A stretch of DNA of 64,000 nucleotides from Salipaludibacillus daqingensis (GCF_029891575.1 NZ_JARZHF010000005.1:310001-374000); one strand, 5' to 3'; counted from the first letter of the stretch, positions 52,281 through 61,787 are shown. Notes: generated by a model not told the origin, from the letters alone. Translations and numbers: made by a program.

Positions 52281-53387
52281 TTATTCCGCATCTTCTATTG
52301 CTTGGAATACTTCATCAACTAAACTTTGATCTAACTGAGCAGCATACTCTTCGATTACGGGCTCAATTACTTCTCTCATTTCTTCACGAGCTTCATCTGT
52401 TACTTCTGTAAATGTCATTCCTTCTTCAATCAATTCTTCTAAATACTGATCATTTGCTTCCCGATTTAACTCACGTTGATATTCGCCAGCTTCTAGTGCT
52501 GCACTATCAACAATTTCTTGATAATCGTCTGGAAGACTATCATAAAATGACTTGCTCATCATGAACACAAATGGGCTGTAAATGTGATGAGTGTCTGAAA
52601 CATAATCTTGAACCTCATAAAAACCTTCTAAGTAAATAGTTGCAAATGGGTTCTCTTGACCATCAACTGTACCTTGTTGAAGCGCTGTAAATAGTTCAGT
52701 GAATGCCATCGGTGTTGGATTTGCTCCCATTGCGCGGAAAGCATCTAAGTGAAGGTCGTTTTCCATTGTACGAATCGTTAATCCTTCAAAATCTTCCACT
52801 GTTGCTACTTCTCTGTCACTGTTTGTTAAATCACGGAAACCATTTTCCCAATATGCCAATCCTTTTAAGTTTTGATCATCAAGCATATCAAGGAATTTTT
52901 GTCCTACTTCCCCATCTAATACTTCATCAGCAACATCACTGTTAGGAAACAAAAATGGGAAGTCAAAAATAGAAAACTCAGAGATGAAATTAGCAATTGG
53001 TGCCGTCGAAGGGACTGTTACTTCCTGTGACCCAAGTTGAAGCGCTTCCATCATTGACCGGTCATCACCTAATTGTCCACTATGATACGTTTCTACATGA
53101 ATGGCACCATCTGTTTGTTCTTCCACAATTTCTTTGAATTTTTCTAATCCTTTATACTGCGGATGTTCATTGTTTAAACCAATTCCTGCTCGGATAGTAA
53201 ATTCAGCATCTGCTGCCGCTTCAGGGTCATTCATATTATCTTCGTTTACTTCTGTGTTATTGCCTGTATTATTATCGTTTGAATTACTTTCTGAACCTTC
53301 CTCTGCATTATTGTTTCCACCACAAGCTATTAAAAGCATCGACGACATTAACAAGCCAACAAATAATAATGATAATTTCTTATTCAT
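52281..53387 (-). CDS. dctP: TRAP transporter substrate-binding lipoprotein, DctP
   Basis: A 368-residue lipoprotein: signal MNKKLSLLFVGLLMSSMLLIAC (lipobox Cys22), an Asn/Glu-rich linker, and a DctP-type binding domain (FRDLTNSDREV, MGANPTPMAFTELFTALQQGTVDGQENP, which has the usual Arg-binding region for carboxylates). This implies a sugar acid or other carboxylate ligand. The ATG at 53387 is preferred, with AGGGGGA upstream; the longer frame adds 19 codons without an SD. It is probably co-transcribed with the 6-phosphogluconate dehydrogenase gene upstream. Confidence 0.93.
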   Translation of the reverse strand: MNKKLSLLFVGLLMSSMLLIACGGNNNAEEGSESNSNDNNTGNNTEVNEDNMNDPEAAADAEFTIRAGIGLNNEHPQYKGLEKFKEIVEEQTDGAIHVETYHSGQLGDDRSMMEALQLGSQEVTVPSTAPIANFISEFSIFDFPFLFPNSDVADEVLDGEVGQKFLDMLDDQNLKGLAYWENGFRDLTNSDREVATVEDFEGLTIRTMENDLHLDAFRAMGANPTPMAFTELFTALQQGTVDGQENPFATIYLEGFYEVQDYVSDTHHIYSPFVFMMSKSFYDSLPDDYQEIVDSAALEAGEYQRELNREANDQYLEELIEEGMTFTEVTDEAREEMREVIEPVIEEYAAQLDQSLVDEVFQAIEDAE

Positions 53388-53418
53388 GTTATTTCCCCCT
53401 AATAATTTTTGATGATCG

Positions 53419-53440
53419 GAGAAAGCAATCTTGCTTTCTC
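53419..53440 (-). other. Hairpin between gnd and dctP
   Basis: GAGAAAGCAA and TTGCTTTCTC are perfect complements with a 2-nt gap. No T-run follows on the minus strand. It may be a processing or attenuation site between the dehydrogenase and TRAP genes. Confidence 0.45.
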
Positions 53441-53484
53441 TCACCGTCGTACCCTTGACACAACCATTCTCCTGACAACATTCT

Positions 53485-54384
53485 TTACTTCTTCACAACC
53501 TCATGCCCACCGAACTCATTTCTCAAAGCTGCTACAACCTTGCCTGTAAACGTATCATCTTCTAATGAGCGATATCTCATCATCAGTGACAATGCAATTA
53601 CTGGAGCTGGGGCTTGAAAATCTAAGGCAGTTTCCACTGTCCATTTCCCCTCACCAGATGAATTCATGACACCTTTAATTCCATCTAAGTTTGGATCTTT
53701 TGAAAAGGCACTTTCACTAAGTTCCATTAACCATGAACGGATCACAGAACCATGGTTCCAAACTTTTGCTACTTTTTCGTAGTCATAATCAAACGGGCTT
53801 TTGTCGAGAATATCGAAACCTTCGGCAATAGCCTGCATCATTCCATACTCAATCCCGTTATGAATCATCTTCAAGAAGTGACCACTGCCTACATCGCCAC
53901 AATGAAGGTAACCGTTCTCAATTGTCGTATCGTGGAAAATACTTTCTACTCGTTGTACAACTTCTTTTGGTCCTCCAACCATCATACAAGCGCCTTGTCT
54001 TGCTCCTTCAATTCCTCCACTTGTGCCAACATCTACAAAGTGAATCTTTTTTTCTTTTAGAAACTCTCCTCTCCTTGTTGAATCTTTGTAGTTAGAATTC
54101 CCTCCATCAATGACGACATCGTCTTCATCTAATAAATCGTAAAGCGATTTAACTAGACTTTCCGTAATCTCACCAGCTGGAACCATTAACCAAATAGTTC
54201 TTGGCTTATCCAACTGATTGACCACCTCTTTTACTGAATAGGCAGGAATAGCACCGCTTTCTTTCAATCCATCTACTTGATCTTTATTCACATCATTAAC
54301 AACTACCTCGTGCTTGTGATCAAGCAGATTTAGTGCCAAGTTGTAACCCATTTTGCCAAGCCCAATCATTCCTAATCTCATCAT
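53485..54384 (-). CDS. gnd: 6-phosphogluconate dehydrogenase, short form
   Basis: A 299-residue enzyme with Rossmann motif GLGKMGYNLALNL, substrate motifs DGGNSNYKD, VDVGTSGGIEGARQGACMMVGG, and catalytic Lys in HFLKMIHNGIEYGMM. It lacks the long C-terminal helix of classic ~470-residue Gnd, as in the YqeC/GndA group, often NAD-linked. It oxidatively decarboxylates 6-phosphogluconate to ribulose 5-phosphate. With gluconokinase encoded divergently it completes gluconate use. SD GGAGAGGAG is close to the ATG. Confidence 0.92.
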   Translation of the reverse strand: MMRLGMIGLGKMGYNLALNLLDHKHEVVVNDVNKDQVDGLKESGAIPAYSVKEVVNQLDKPRTIWLMVPAGEITESLVKSLYDLLDEDDVVIDGGNSNYKDSTRRGEFLKEKKIHFVDVGTSGGIEGARQGACMMVGGPKEVVQRVESIFHDTTIENGYLHCGDVGSGHFLKMIHNGIEYGMMQAIAEGFDILDKSPFDYDYEKVAKVWNHGSVIRSWLMELSESAFSKDPNLDGIKGVMNSSGEGKWTVETALDFQAPAPVIALSLMMRYRSLEDDTFTGKVVAALRNEFGGHEVVKK

Positions 54385-54452
54385 TTCACTCCTCTCCTAT
54401 GTCCTTCTATTTTCCTTTTGTGAAATTTAATTTCTTCATGACCTTATTATAT

Positions 54453-54500
54453 GATAAAATATTTCTTTTTCAAGGGTTTTTATGAAAAAATATTTTTTTA
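54453..54500. promoter_or_regulatory. Candidate RpiR operator in the divergent promoter
   Basis: ATAAAATATTTCTTTTTCA on the left and TGAAAAAATATTTTTTTAT on the right form a long imperfect dyad in the 221-bp gap between gnd and the RpiR gene. The position would allow control of both transcription units. Confidence 0.45.
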
Positions 54501-54605
54501 TTTTCTCTTTTCATATATAATGGCATTAATACACCAATAATAGTGATTAATATTAGGATCAATTGTTTTGTTTATACTTTTCTTACATTAAAAGGAGGGG
54601 ATCTC

Positions 54606-55463
54606 ATGAACCAAACAGAAAGTGGCCATTGCAAACACCGTATCCGAGCATCCTATAGTAGTTTTCGTGAAAAAGAAAAAAAAATTGCTGATTATATTTT
54701 GGAACATCCTGAAGAAATCATTCATTCTACGATAAGCCAAGTCGCTGATACTTTAGATGTTGCAGAAGCTACTGTCTTCCGTTTTTGCAAAAGAATTGGC
54801 TTCAAAGGTTATCAAGCGATGAAAATCGCCCTTGCTTCAGAAGTTGTAACCGGAATGAAAGATATTCATGAAACGATTAAAGAAGGCGATGACGAAAAAC
54901 AAGTAGCGGAAAAAGTATTTAAATCAAATATCCGTACATTAGAAGATACGCTATCCGTCATTGATGGAGATAGTTTTAAAAAAGCTGTACAAATGTTGTT
55001 GGCTGCAAACCGAGTAGAGTTCTATGGAAACGGGGGATCTGGTGTGATTGCTATGGATGCACATCATAAATTTATGCGCACAGGCATCCCGACGATCGCT
55101 TATAGCGATTCCCATTTCCAAGTCATGTCTGCATCACAGCTCACAGAAAAAGATGTCGTTGTCCTTATTTCCCATACAGGAACAAACAGAGATATTTTAC
55201 AAGCACTTGAAGTAGCAAAGGAGCAAGGGGTAACAACCATTGGCATAACAACACTAGCAAAATCTCCGTTAAGTGAAGGCGTTGATGTTCCTTTATACAC
55301 AGTGTCAAAGGAAACAGATTACCGATCGGAAGCACTATCATCTCGGCTTGCTCAACTTAGTATTATTGACGCCCTTTATGTGAATGTAAGCATTGGTCGA
55401 AAAGACCTCATGCAACAATCGATTACAAAGATGCGTAAGGCCATCTCGAGTACGAGAATATAA
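54606..55463 (+). CDS. RpiR-family transcriptional regulator
   Basis: A 285-residue regulator: N-terminal HTH_6 domain (SFREKEKKIADYILEHPEEIIHSTISQ ... VAEATVFRFCKRIGFKGYQ) and a SIS sugar-phosphate-binding domain (VEFYGNGGSGVIAMDAHHKF, VVLISHTGTNRDILQALEVAK). It probably senses a phosphosugar such as 6-phosphogluconate. The ATG follows AAAAGGAGGGG. It is the first gene of an operon with gluconokinase and SDR, divergent from gnd-dctPQM. Confidence 0.9.
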   Translation: MNQTESGHCKHRIRASYSSFREKEKKIADYILEHPEEIIHSTISQVADTLDVAEATVFRFCKRIGFKGYQAMKIALASEVVTGMKDIHETIKEGDDEKQVAEKVFKSNIRTLEDTLSVIDGDSFKKAVQMLLAANRVEFYGNGGSGVIAMDAHHKFMRTGIPTIAYSDSHFQVMSASQLTEKDVVVLISHTGTNRDILQALEVAKEQGVTTIGITTLAKSPLSEGVDVPLYTVSKETDYRSEALSSRLAQLSIIDALYVNVSIGRKDLMQQSITKMRKAISSTRI

Positions 55464-55497
55464 TTTAATATTTAAATAGAAGGAAGGTCCACAATTT

Positions 55498-57060
55498 ATG
55501 ATGAAAGAATTTGTCATAGGACTAGATATTGGTACAACTAGTGCCAAATCAGTCATTTTCAAAAAGGATGGAACCGTCGTGTCAGAAGATGAACAGAATT
55601 ATCCGGTTTTCCATTCTCATCCGTCATGGGCGGAACAGGATCCGCTATTGATTGAAAGAAGTGCTATTCTCGCAATGAAAAACGCTTTACAAAGTAAAGG
55701 AATAAAAGGGGAGCAAATTTTATCCGTGGGATTATCTTCTGCTATGCATTCTTTGGTTTGCGTTGATGAGGAAAATAATCCTCTCTCCCCATCTATGACA
55801 TGGGCGGATGGACGAAGTGACGCACAAGCAATAGCTCTAAAAAACTCGTTGTTAGGAACGGAAATTTATCTCCAATCTGGCACCCCGATTCATCCTATGT
55901 CGCCGTTAGTAAAATTAATATGGATGCATGAAAATAATTACCCAGCGTATCATAGCGCTGCGAAGTTTTTATCCATCAAGGAATTCTTAACGTCTAGATG
56001 GTTTGGTATCGATGCCGTTGATTATTCCGTTGCATCAGCTACAGGGCTATTTGATATGAAAAATAAAGAGTGGAATGAAGAAGCATTGAAACTAGCTGGC
56101 ATTCATAGCGACCAGCTTTCAAAAGCCGTTTCACCAACGTTTGTATTTGAAGGGTTGAAGAAAGATATTGCTCAGGAAATGGGAGTTCCTGTCGACTTAC
56201 CTTTCGTAGCGGGCGGTAGTGACGGACCACTAGCGAATTTAGGAATTGGCGCAATTAATCCAGGGGAAACAGCTATCACAATTGGTACAAGTGGAGCCAT
56301 TCGCCAAATGTCTGCTCGTCCTCAAACGGATGAGAGACAAGAAGCTTTTTGCTATTCCTTTACCGATGATTTATGGATTATCGGTGGCCCAACGAATAAC
56401 GGGGGCATTGTTTTGCAGTGGTTAATAGACGTGTTAGGTCAAAAAGAAGTTGAGGAAGCATTGCATCATGGCGGTGATGCCCATTCTTTATTGCTTCGTG
56501 CCGCTGAGAACGTTGCTCCTGGTGCTGGTGGATTGATTTTCCTACCATATATAAATGGAGAACGCGCTCCACATTGGGATGCGAAAGCGCGTGGAGCATA
56601 CGTCGGTTTATCGATGGATCATCGGAAAGAACATATGACAAGAGCTGGATTAGAAGGCGTTTTATTTAGCTTATTGAATGTAAGCGAAGCGTTGAATCGA
56701 CTAGCCGGAAAAACGTCTACTTTGTATGCCAGTGGTGGATTTGCAAGGTCATCCTTCTGGGTACAGATGCTTGCAGATATTTTTGGACAAGAAGTCCATC
56801 TCCCCGAATCACATCAAAGCTCTGCTTGGGGGGCAGCGTGGATTAGCTTGCTTGCGATTGGTGAAGTGAGTGATTTAGCATCCATCAAACAACATATTCC
56901 AATGAAAAACGTCATTTCTCCTAATGAGGAAAATGAAGAAATTTACCGGAACCTTTATCCAATCTATCGTAACCTTTACGATGCGTTGAAACCAACTTAT
57001 GACCAACTGCATACGTTTCGGTCATCAGAAATCGAAGGAGAGTGGTCAAAATGGATTTAA
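55498..57060 (+). CDS. gntK: Gluconokinase, FGGY family
   Basis: A 520-residue carbohydrate kinase. The phosphate-binding start IGLDIGTTSAKSVIF, SAMHSLVCVDEENNP, WADGRSD, GGSDGPLANLG, TIGTSGAIRQM, and the FGGY signature region GERAPHWDAKARGAYVGLS are visible. Overall resemblance and context favour GntK over xylulokinase. It phosphorylates gluconate to 6-phosphogluconate, the substrate of Gnd. It starts 34 bp after the RpiR gene. Confidence 0.88.
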   Translation: MMKEFVIGLDIGTTSAKSVIFKKDGTVVSEDEQNYPVFHSHPSWAEQDPLLIERSAILAMKNALQSKGIKGEQILSVGLSSAMHSLVCVDEENNPLSPSMTWADGRSDAQAIALKNSLLGTEIYLQSGTPIHPMSPLVKLIWMHENNYPAYHSAAKFLSIKEFLTSRWFGIDAVDYSVASATGLFDMKNKEWNEEALKLAGIHSDQLSKAVSPTFVFEGLKKDIAQEMGVPVDLPFVAGGSDGPLANLGIGAINPGETAITIGTSGAIRQMSARPQTDERQEAFCYSFTDDLWIIGGPTNNGGIVLQWLIDVLGQKEVEEALHHGGDAHSLLLRAAENVAPGAGGLIFLPYINGERAPHWDAKARGAYVGLSMDHRKEHMTRAGLEGVLFSLLNVSEALNRLAGKTSTLYASGGFARSSFWVQMLADIFGQEVHLPESHQSSAWGAAWISLLAIGEVSDLASIKQHIPMKNVISPNEENEEIYRNLYPIYRNLYDALKPTYDQLHTFRSSEIEGEWSKWI

Positions 57061-57836
57061 GTCTACAAGGGAAAAATGTGCTTGTACTAGCATCGAGCAA
57101 AGGACTTGGCAGAGCGACAGCTGAAGCTTATGCAAAAGCTGGAGCTAACGTGATGATTACGAGTCGTTCTGAACAAAACCTTAAAAAGACGGCAGAAGAA
57201 ATTTCTGAAACTGCAGAAGGAACAATCGCTTATCATCCATGCGATGTATCAAAGAGTAATGACCTGAAGCAACTAGTCGAAGAAACAGTTTCAAAATTTG
57301 GAGGGTTGGACGTGTTAATTAATAATGCAGGCGGTCCCCCTCCTGGTGGGTTTGATGACTTAACAGATGACGACTGGGAATGGGCATTTCACCTGACACT
57401 AATGAGTTTGGTGAGAACGATTCGGTATGCTTTGCCTTATTTGAAAAAATCAAAAGGGCGAATCGTTAACATCACTTCGTCCTCCATCAAAGAACCGATC
57501 GATGGACTTATGCTGTCTAACGTTTACCGAATGGGCATTGTTGGATTAGCAAAAACTTTATCCAATGAAATTGCTGGAGATGGTGTATTAATAAATACTG
57601 TTGGTCCTGGGCGAATTGATACGGATCGGGTGAGAAGTCTAGATCAAAAGAAAGCAGAAATTCAGCATAAAACATCTGAAGAAGTTCGTGAAAATGCAGA
57701 AGCAAATATCCCTCTTGGACGTTATGGCTTACCTGAAGAATTTGCGAATATCGTTTTATTCCTCGGTTCTGGAATGAACACTTATGTAACTGGGCAAATG
57801 TTCGTTGCTGATGGTGGCATGACAAGTTCGTATTAA
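57051..57836 (+). CDS. SDR-family oxidoreductase with atypical active site
   Basis: A 261-residue Rossmann enzyme: cofactor motif LASSKGLGRATAEAYAK, NNAGG, and catalytic Ser in NITSSS. The YxxxK motif is not intact: the region reads SNVYRMGIVGLAKTLSNE, with no Lys at the fourth position after the Tyr. Members with this pattern (SNxxRxGxxGLAK) form a distinct SDR group of uncertain activity. ATG at 57051 overlaps the gntK stop by 10 bp, with GAAGGAGAG upstream. It may handle a keto-sugar acid feeding the gluconate route. Confidence 0.82.
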   Translation: MDLSLQGKNVLVLASSKGLGRATAEAYAKAGANVMITSRSEQNLKKTAEEISETAEGTIAYHPCDVSKSNDLKQLVEETVSKFGGLDVLINNAGGPPPGGFDDLTDDDWEWAFHLTLMSLVRTIRYALPYLKKSKGRIVNITSSSIKEPIDGLMLSNVYRMGIVGLAKTLSNEIAGDGVLINTVGPGRIDTDRVRSLDQKKAEIQHKTSEEVRENAEANIPLGRYGLPEEFANIVLFLGSGMNTYVTGQMFVADGGMTSSY

Positions 57837-57885
57837 TTTGAATAGTTTTTGTTTTGGTTATGCTTGGGTTTTGGGGTTGGGGTTG

Positions 57886-58232
57886 GGCGCTAGTAATCTA
57901 GTGACCATTGGAAGGTAATTTTAGCTAGAAAGGGGCACTAGTCATCGCCTCTAGTGACCTTTCTTTTGCTTTTTCCTGTCTTAATGGGCACTAGTTATCG
58001 CCTCTAGTGACCCTTCTTTCGCTTTTTCCTGTCTTAATGGTTACTAGCCATCGCCTCTAGTGACCCTTTTCTCCCTTTTTCCTGTCTTAATGGTCACTAG
58101 TTCACACCTCTAGTGACCCTTTTCTCCCTTTTTCCTGTCTTAATAGGCACTAGTCCTCGCCTCTAGTGACCCTGCTCTCGATTTTTCAAGCTTCATTGGG
58201 CACTAACTAACTAGTCCTCGCCTGTTGTGCCC
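57886..58232. repeat. 53-bp tandem repeat array, six exact-period copies
   Basis: CTAGTGACC starts at 57899, 57952, 58005, 58058, 58111 and 58164, each exactly 53 bp apart. A seventh, decayed copy follows a 7-bp insertion. Each unit has a GGNCACTAGT ... CTAGTGACC inverted repeat and a CTTTTTCCTGTCTTAAT spacer. The head is preceded by GGTTGGGGTTGGGCG. A two-copy version is at 31164-31265. No coding frame is maintained. Confidence 0.85.
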
Positions 58233-58269
58233 GATTCCTCCCCGCTGTCCCCAAATAAATAACACAAAA

Positions 58270-58293
58270 AAACTATCCTAAATCAGGATAGTT
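58270..58293 (-). terminator. Terminator of the flavoprotein gene
   Basis: ACTATCCT-GATTT-AGGATAGT followed by TTTTTTT on the minus strand. Confidence 0.85.
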
Positions 58294-58307
58294 CATCGAA
58301 TAAAAAA

Positions 58308-58919
58308 CTACTTGTCATGCCATACGTGGGCTTTGCCTTTTTCCAAAGAAATGATATCCATCGCAACTTGGGTTCCTTGACCAGCAGCAATAATGCTTTG
58401 CGTTGAAATTCCTGATAGAAGGCCTGCCACATAAAGCCCTGGTATTTTTGTTTCTCCGTTCCACGATCCGCCAACTACCCGAGAGATTTTACCGCTTGGA
58501 ACGGCTGGGCTGACCTCTGTCTCCACGCCCATATCTTGCAATGGTTTTAGATGAACATTAGATGCGACAATGACATACTTCGCCGAAATTTCTTCTACTT
58601 CATCCACTTCTTTATCTTTCGATGAAACTTCGAGGAGAAATCGTGATTCCGCTTCCTCTTTTTGTTTCAACTCACGAACGGACGCCTCGATATATTCTGC
58701 CCCCATCGACAGCATTTGCTCTTTCATTTTAGCAAGAAGATCTTGTCCTGAAATCCCTTCAGGAATCCCTGGGAAGTTCCATACAGTTGAAATTGGTTTA
58801 ATCTGTGATTTTCCCGTATCAAACACCATTGTTTTCAACCCTGCTTCTGCTGTATAAACCGCTGCAGATAAGCCAGATATTCCTCCACCAATGATGGCAA
58901 CATCGATATATTTAGTCAT
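58308..58919 (-). CDS. Half-size thioredoxin-reductase-like flavoprotein
   Basis: A 203-residue protein with a dinucleotide motif IIGGGISGLSAAVY at its N-terminus and the second FAD-binding motif GLYVAGLLSGISTQSIIAAGQG near the end. The NADPH domain and the CxxC redox motif of true thioredoxin reductases are missing. Length is roughly two-thirds of that family. The ATG at 58919 follows GGAGG at 8 nt. A CstR-type operator lies about 40 bp upstream, so it probably responds to reactive sulfur species. Its electron donor is unknown. Confidence 0.75.
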   Translation of the reverse strand: MTKYIDVAIIGGGISGLSAAVYTAEAGLKTMVFDTGKSQIKPISTVWNFPGIPEGISGQDLLAKMKEQMLSMGAEYIEASVRELKQKEEAESRFLLEVSSKDKEVDEVEEISAKYVIVASNVHLKPLQDMGVETEVSPAVPSGKISRVVGGSWNGETKIPGLYVAGLLSGISTQSIIAAGQGTQVAMDIISLEKGKAHVWHDK

Positions 58920-58958
58920 AGTGCATGCCTCCAAGTTTCATTATTTCTATTTCATAAT

Positions 58959-58974
58959 ATACCATTATAGGTAT
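58959..58974 (-). promoter_or_regulatory. CsoR/CstR-type operator
   Basis: The site reads ATACCATTATAGGTAT on the plus strand, matching ATACC-N6-GGTAT as upstream of 13838 and 24617. On the minus strand TTGAAA and TATATT flank it with a 17-nt spacer, so it overlaps the promoter. Confidence 0.7.
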
Positions 58975-59033
58975 CTAGTTTCAAACTTTACACGCCTTCA
59001 ACATACCCTCACAAATATAACCTGGACATGCAA

Positions 59034-59062
59034 AAGCCCTCATATTACCATACATGAGGGCT
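59034..59062 (-). terminator. Terminator of the acyl-CoA ligase gene
   Basis: AGCCCTCAT and ATGAGGGCT arms around 11 nt, followed by TTTT on the minus strand. Confidence 0.8.
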
Positions 59063-59082
59063 CATCAAAATAAAACTATTTA

Positions 59083-60693
59083 TTATGCTAATTCATAATG
59101 TTCTTTCACCTTATCACGCAAGGCTCGTTTCAAAAATTTACCGACGGATGTTTTCGGAATTTCATCCATAAAAATCACGTCATCTGGTAACCACCATTTT
59201 GCGAATTGAGGTTTTAAGAACAGGAGTAACTCTTCTTTCGTCATATCTTCCATTCCTTCTTTCACAACAACACAGGCGACTGGCCGTTCTTGCCATTCAG
59301 GATCAGGAATCGCAACAACAGAAGCTTCAAATACTTTTTCATGAGCCATAATCGCATTTTCTAAATCAACGGAGGAAATCCATTCTCCTCCACTCTTAAT
59401 TAAATCTTTCGTTCGGTCAACTATTTTAATAACACCTTCTTCATCGACCGTACACACATCACCTGTATGAAGCCAGCCATCAATAAATGTTTCCTCTCCG
59501 CGATCATCTTTGAAATAATCGTCGGCGATCCATGGGCCTTTTAACAATAATTCACCCATATCTTCATCATCCCACTTTACTTCTCCTTGGCCTCCGACAA
59601 TCTTCATCTCTAGCCCTGGTACTAACATGCCTTGCTTCGCGCGAATATTGAAACGATCATCTTCAGGTAAGTCCTCTTGATAACTTTTCAGACGGGAAAC
59701 GGTCGCAAGAGGACTTGTCTCTGTCATTCCATACGCATGTAAAAACGGGACGTTATATTTCTGTTCAAATGTCTTGATCATGCTAAGTGGTGCCGCTGAT
59801 CCACCGCAAACAACCGCTCGTAAACTATCGGTTCGGTAACTATTCTCTTCAAGTTCCTTGAGTAACCCTAACCAAATCGTTGGAACACCGGCTGTCATCG
59901 TTACTTTCTCATCTTGAATCAGCTCTGCTAAAATTTTTGGCGTAAATCGCGGTCCAGGCATGACCTGATTTGCTCCTAACCATGTGGCAATAAAAGGCAT
60001 CCCCCAAGCATTTACGTGAAACATCGGAACAACTGGCATCACGGTGTCTGACTCAGAAGCAGCAACAGTATCTGCAAATGCTAGCCCCATACTGTGAAGA
60101 ACAGTGGAGCGATGCGTGTATATGACACCTTTTGGATTTCCAGTTGTCGCCGACGTAAAACACATGCCAGCTTCTTCTGTTTCATCTATGTCCTTTGGAT
60201 ATTCAAACGTCTCATCCCCTGTTCGAATCCATTCCTCATAAGAATATACATTTTCCACTTTTGTCGATGGTAATTCATGATCCGTCATGACAATGTATGC
60301 TTTGACTGTTTTAAGCTTATCGTGAACCGCTTCAATTAATGGGAAAACATCTTCATCGACAAAAATTAACTCATCTTCTGCATGGTTAATGATGTAGATG
60401 ATATGCTCTGGTGATAGTCGGATATTAATCGTATGAAGCACGGAACCGATACTTGGAATCGCAAAGTAAAGCTCTAAATGACGATGGTGATTCCAAGCTA
60501 ATGTCCCGACTCGATCACCTCTTTCAATACCGAATTCCTTCAGTCGGCTCGCTAATTGTCGTGTCCTTTTACCGATCTCTGCATACGTGAAGCGCTGAAT
60601 ACCTGTAGATGTTCTTGAAATAACCTCTTTTTTCGGAAAAAAACGTTCGGCTCTTTCAATCATGGATGATATAAGCAAATTACCTTTCATCAT
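59083..60693 (-). CDS. Long-chain acyl-CoA ligase
   Basis: A 536-residue AMP-forming ligase: P-loop-like [19 protein letters not shown]-binding motif [25 protein letters not shown], and the C-terminal lysine motif [11 protein letters not shown]. It activates fatty or medium-chain acids as CoA thioesters. It is on the same strand as a quinone oxidoreductase and an acyl-CoA dehydrogenase, consistent with fatty-acid degradation. AAAGGTGG precedes the ATG. No FadR (YsiA) operator was recognised upstream. Confidence 0.9.
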   Translation of the reverse strand: MMKGNLLISSMIERAERFFPKKEVISRTSTGIQRFTYAEIGKRTRQLASRLKEFGIERGDRVGTLAWNHHRHLELYFAIPSIGSVLHTINIRLSPEHIIYIINHAEDELIFVDEDVFPLIEAVHDKLKTVKAYIVMTDHELPSTKVENVYSYEEWIRTGDETFEYPKDIDETEEAGMCFTSATTGNPKGVIYTHRSTVLHSMGLAFADTVAASESDTVMPVVPMFHVNAWGMPFIATWLGANQVMPGPRFTPKILAELIQDEKVTMTAGVPTIWLGLLKELEENSYRTDSLRAVVCGGSAAPLSMIKTFEQKYNVPFLHAYGMTETSPLATVSRLKSYQEDLPEDDRFNIRAKQGMLVPGLEMKIVGGQGEVKWDDEDMGELLLKGPWIADDYFKDDRGEETFIDGWLHTGDVCTVDEEGVIKIVDRTKDLIKSGGEWISSVDLENAIMAHEKVFEASVVAIPDPEWQERPVACVVVKEGMEDMTKEELLLFLKPQFAKWWLPDDVIFMDEIPKTSVGKFLKRALRDKVKEHYELA

Positions 60694-60803
60694 ATGAATC
60701 TACCACCTTTTAAAATGTATTGTGAAGAAATGGATCTCCTCTACGTTCAATATATTCGCTTCCAAGTTGGACATGCCTATTTAACTCTTTCCTCCTTCAA
60801 AAA

Positions 60804-61787
60804 TTATGGAACTAAAATTAGTTTTCCTGATGTTTTTCTTCCTTGCATTAACGAGTGAACTTTCGCCGCTTCTTCTAAAGGATACGTTCCACCAATCGTC
60901 AATTTCAGCTCGCCTTTTTGTGTATACGAGAGTAACTCTTGTAAACTCGACGCGAAAAGGTCTGGTTTTTTCATGATCTGCGGCAAGAAGAATCCAATGA
61001 CAGATTGATTTTTCCCCATTAAAATAGACGGGTGAAGCGTTGGCTGCTCACCACTTGCGACACCATAAATGACTAGACGTCCAAACGAAGCTAAACACGA
61101 TAACGTTTTATCGAAAATCTCACCCCCAGCCATTTCTAAAGCAACGTCGACACCTTTGCCATCTGTGATGTCTAATACTTTTTGTTCCCAATTTTCCTCT
61201 GTATAGTTGACGAGTTCATCTGCCCCTAGTTGTTTTGCTAACTGTAGTTTTTCGGATGAACTAGCTGTAGCAATGACTTTTCCTGCGCCAAACAATTTAG
61301 CTAATTGCACCGCAATCGTTCCGACACCCCCAGCGGCAGCGTGAACAAGAACGGTTTCTCCTTTTTCTAGTCGTCCCATCGTTTTCAAAATATGATAGGC
61401 GCTTAATCCTTGTAGAGGTAAAGCTACGGCATGTTCAAAATCGATTCCTTCTGGGATAGGTATGAGTCCCCGTTCGTCGGCAATCGTATATTCAGCATAT
61501 CCCGTTGCTTTATCTGCCCCTAACAAAGTCACAACGTTTGTCCCTACTTTTACCCCAGTGACTTTATCTCCAACTTCCGCCACGGTTCCTGCTACTTCAG
61601 CACCTGGAACGAATGGCAGTGGCGTCGGAACAACGTATTGTCCTTGTCTTCTTGCCGTGTCCGCATAGTTCACGCCGATCGCTTTAATTTCGATCAATAC
61701 TTCATGACCTTTCGGTGTTGGTTTCTCTATGTCCGTTAACTGTAATACCTCTGGTCCGCCAAATTCTTGAAATTGTATCGCCTTCAT
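60804..61787 (-). CDS. Zinc-free quinone oxidoreductase (MDR family)
   Basis: A 327-residue NADPH-dependent oxidoreductase: MKAIQFQEFGGPEVLQ start, NYADTARRQGQY, VHAAAGGVGTIAVQLAK cofactor loop, and VALEMAGGEIFDKTLSCL. It lacks the Cys ligands of zinc alcohol dehydrogenases and is like QorA. The ATG at 61787 follows AAAGGAGAG. It lies between the acyl-CoA dehydrogenase and ligase genes, so it may act on a fatty-acid intermediate or on quinones. Confidence 0.88.
   Translation of the reverse strand: MKAIQFQEFGGPEVLQLTDIEKPTPKGHEVLIEIKAIGVNYADTARRQGQYVVPTPLPFVPGAEVAGTVAEVGDKVTGVKVGTNVVTLLGADKATGYAEYTIADERGLIPIPEGIDFEHAVALPLQGLSAYHILKTMGRLEKGETVLVHAAAGGVGTIAVQLAKLFGAGKVIATASSSEKLQLAKQLGADELVNYTEENWEQKVLDITDGKGVDVALEMAGGEIFDKTLSCLASFGRLVIYGVASGEQPTLHPSILMGKNQSVIGFFLPQIMKKPDLFASSLQELLSYTQKGELKLTIGGTYPLEEAAKVHSLMQGRKTSGKLILVP

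Noticed and set aside
57886-58232. CRISPR array
   Set aside because: Both the repeat and the spacer parts are conserved between units, the period is 53 bp with internal inverted repeats, and no cas gene is nearby.
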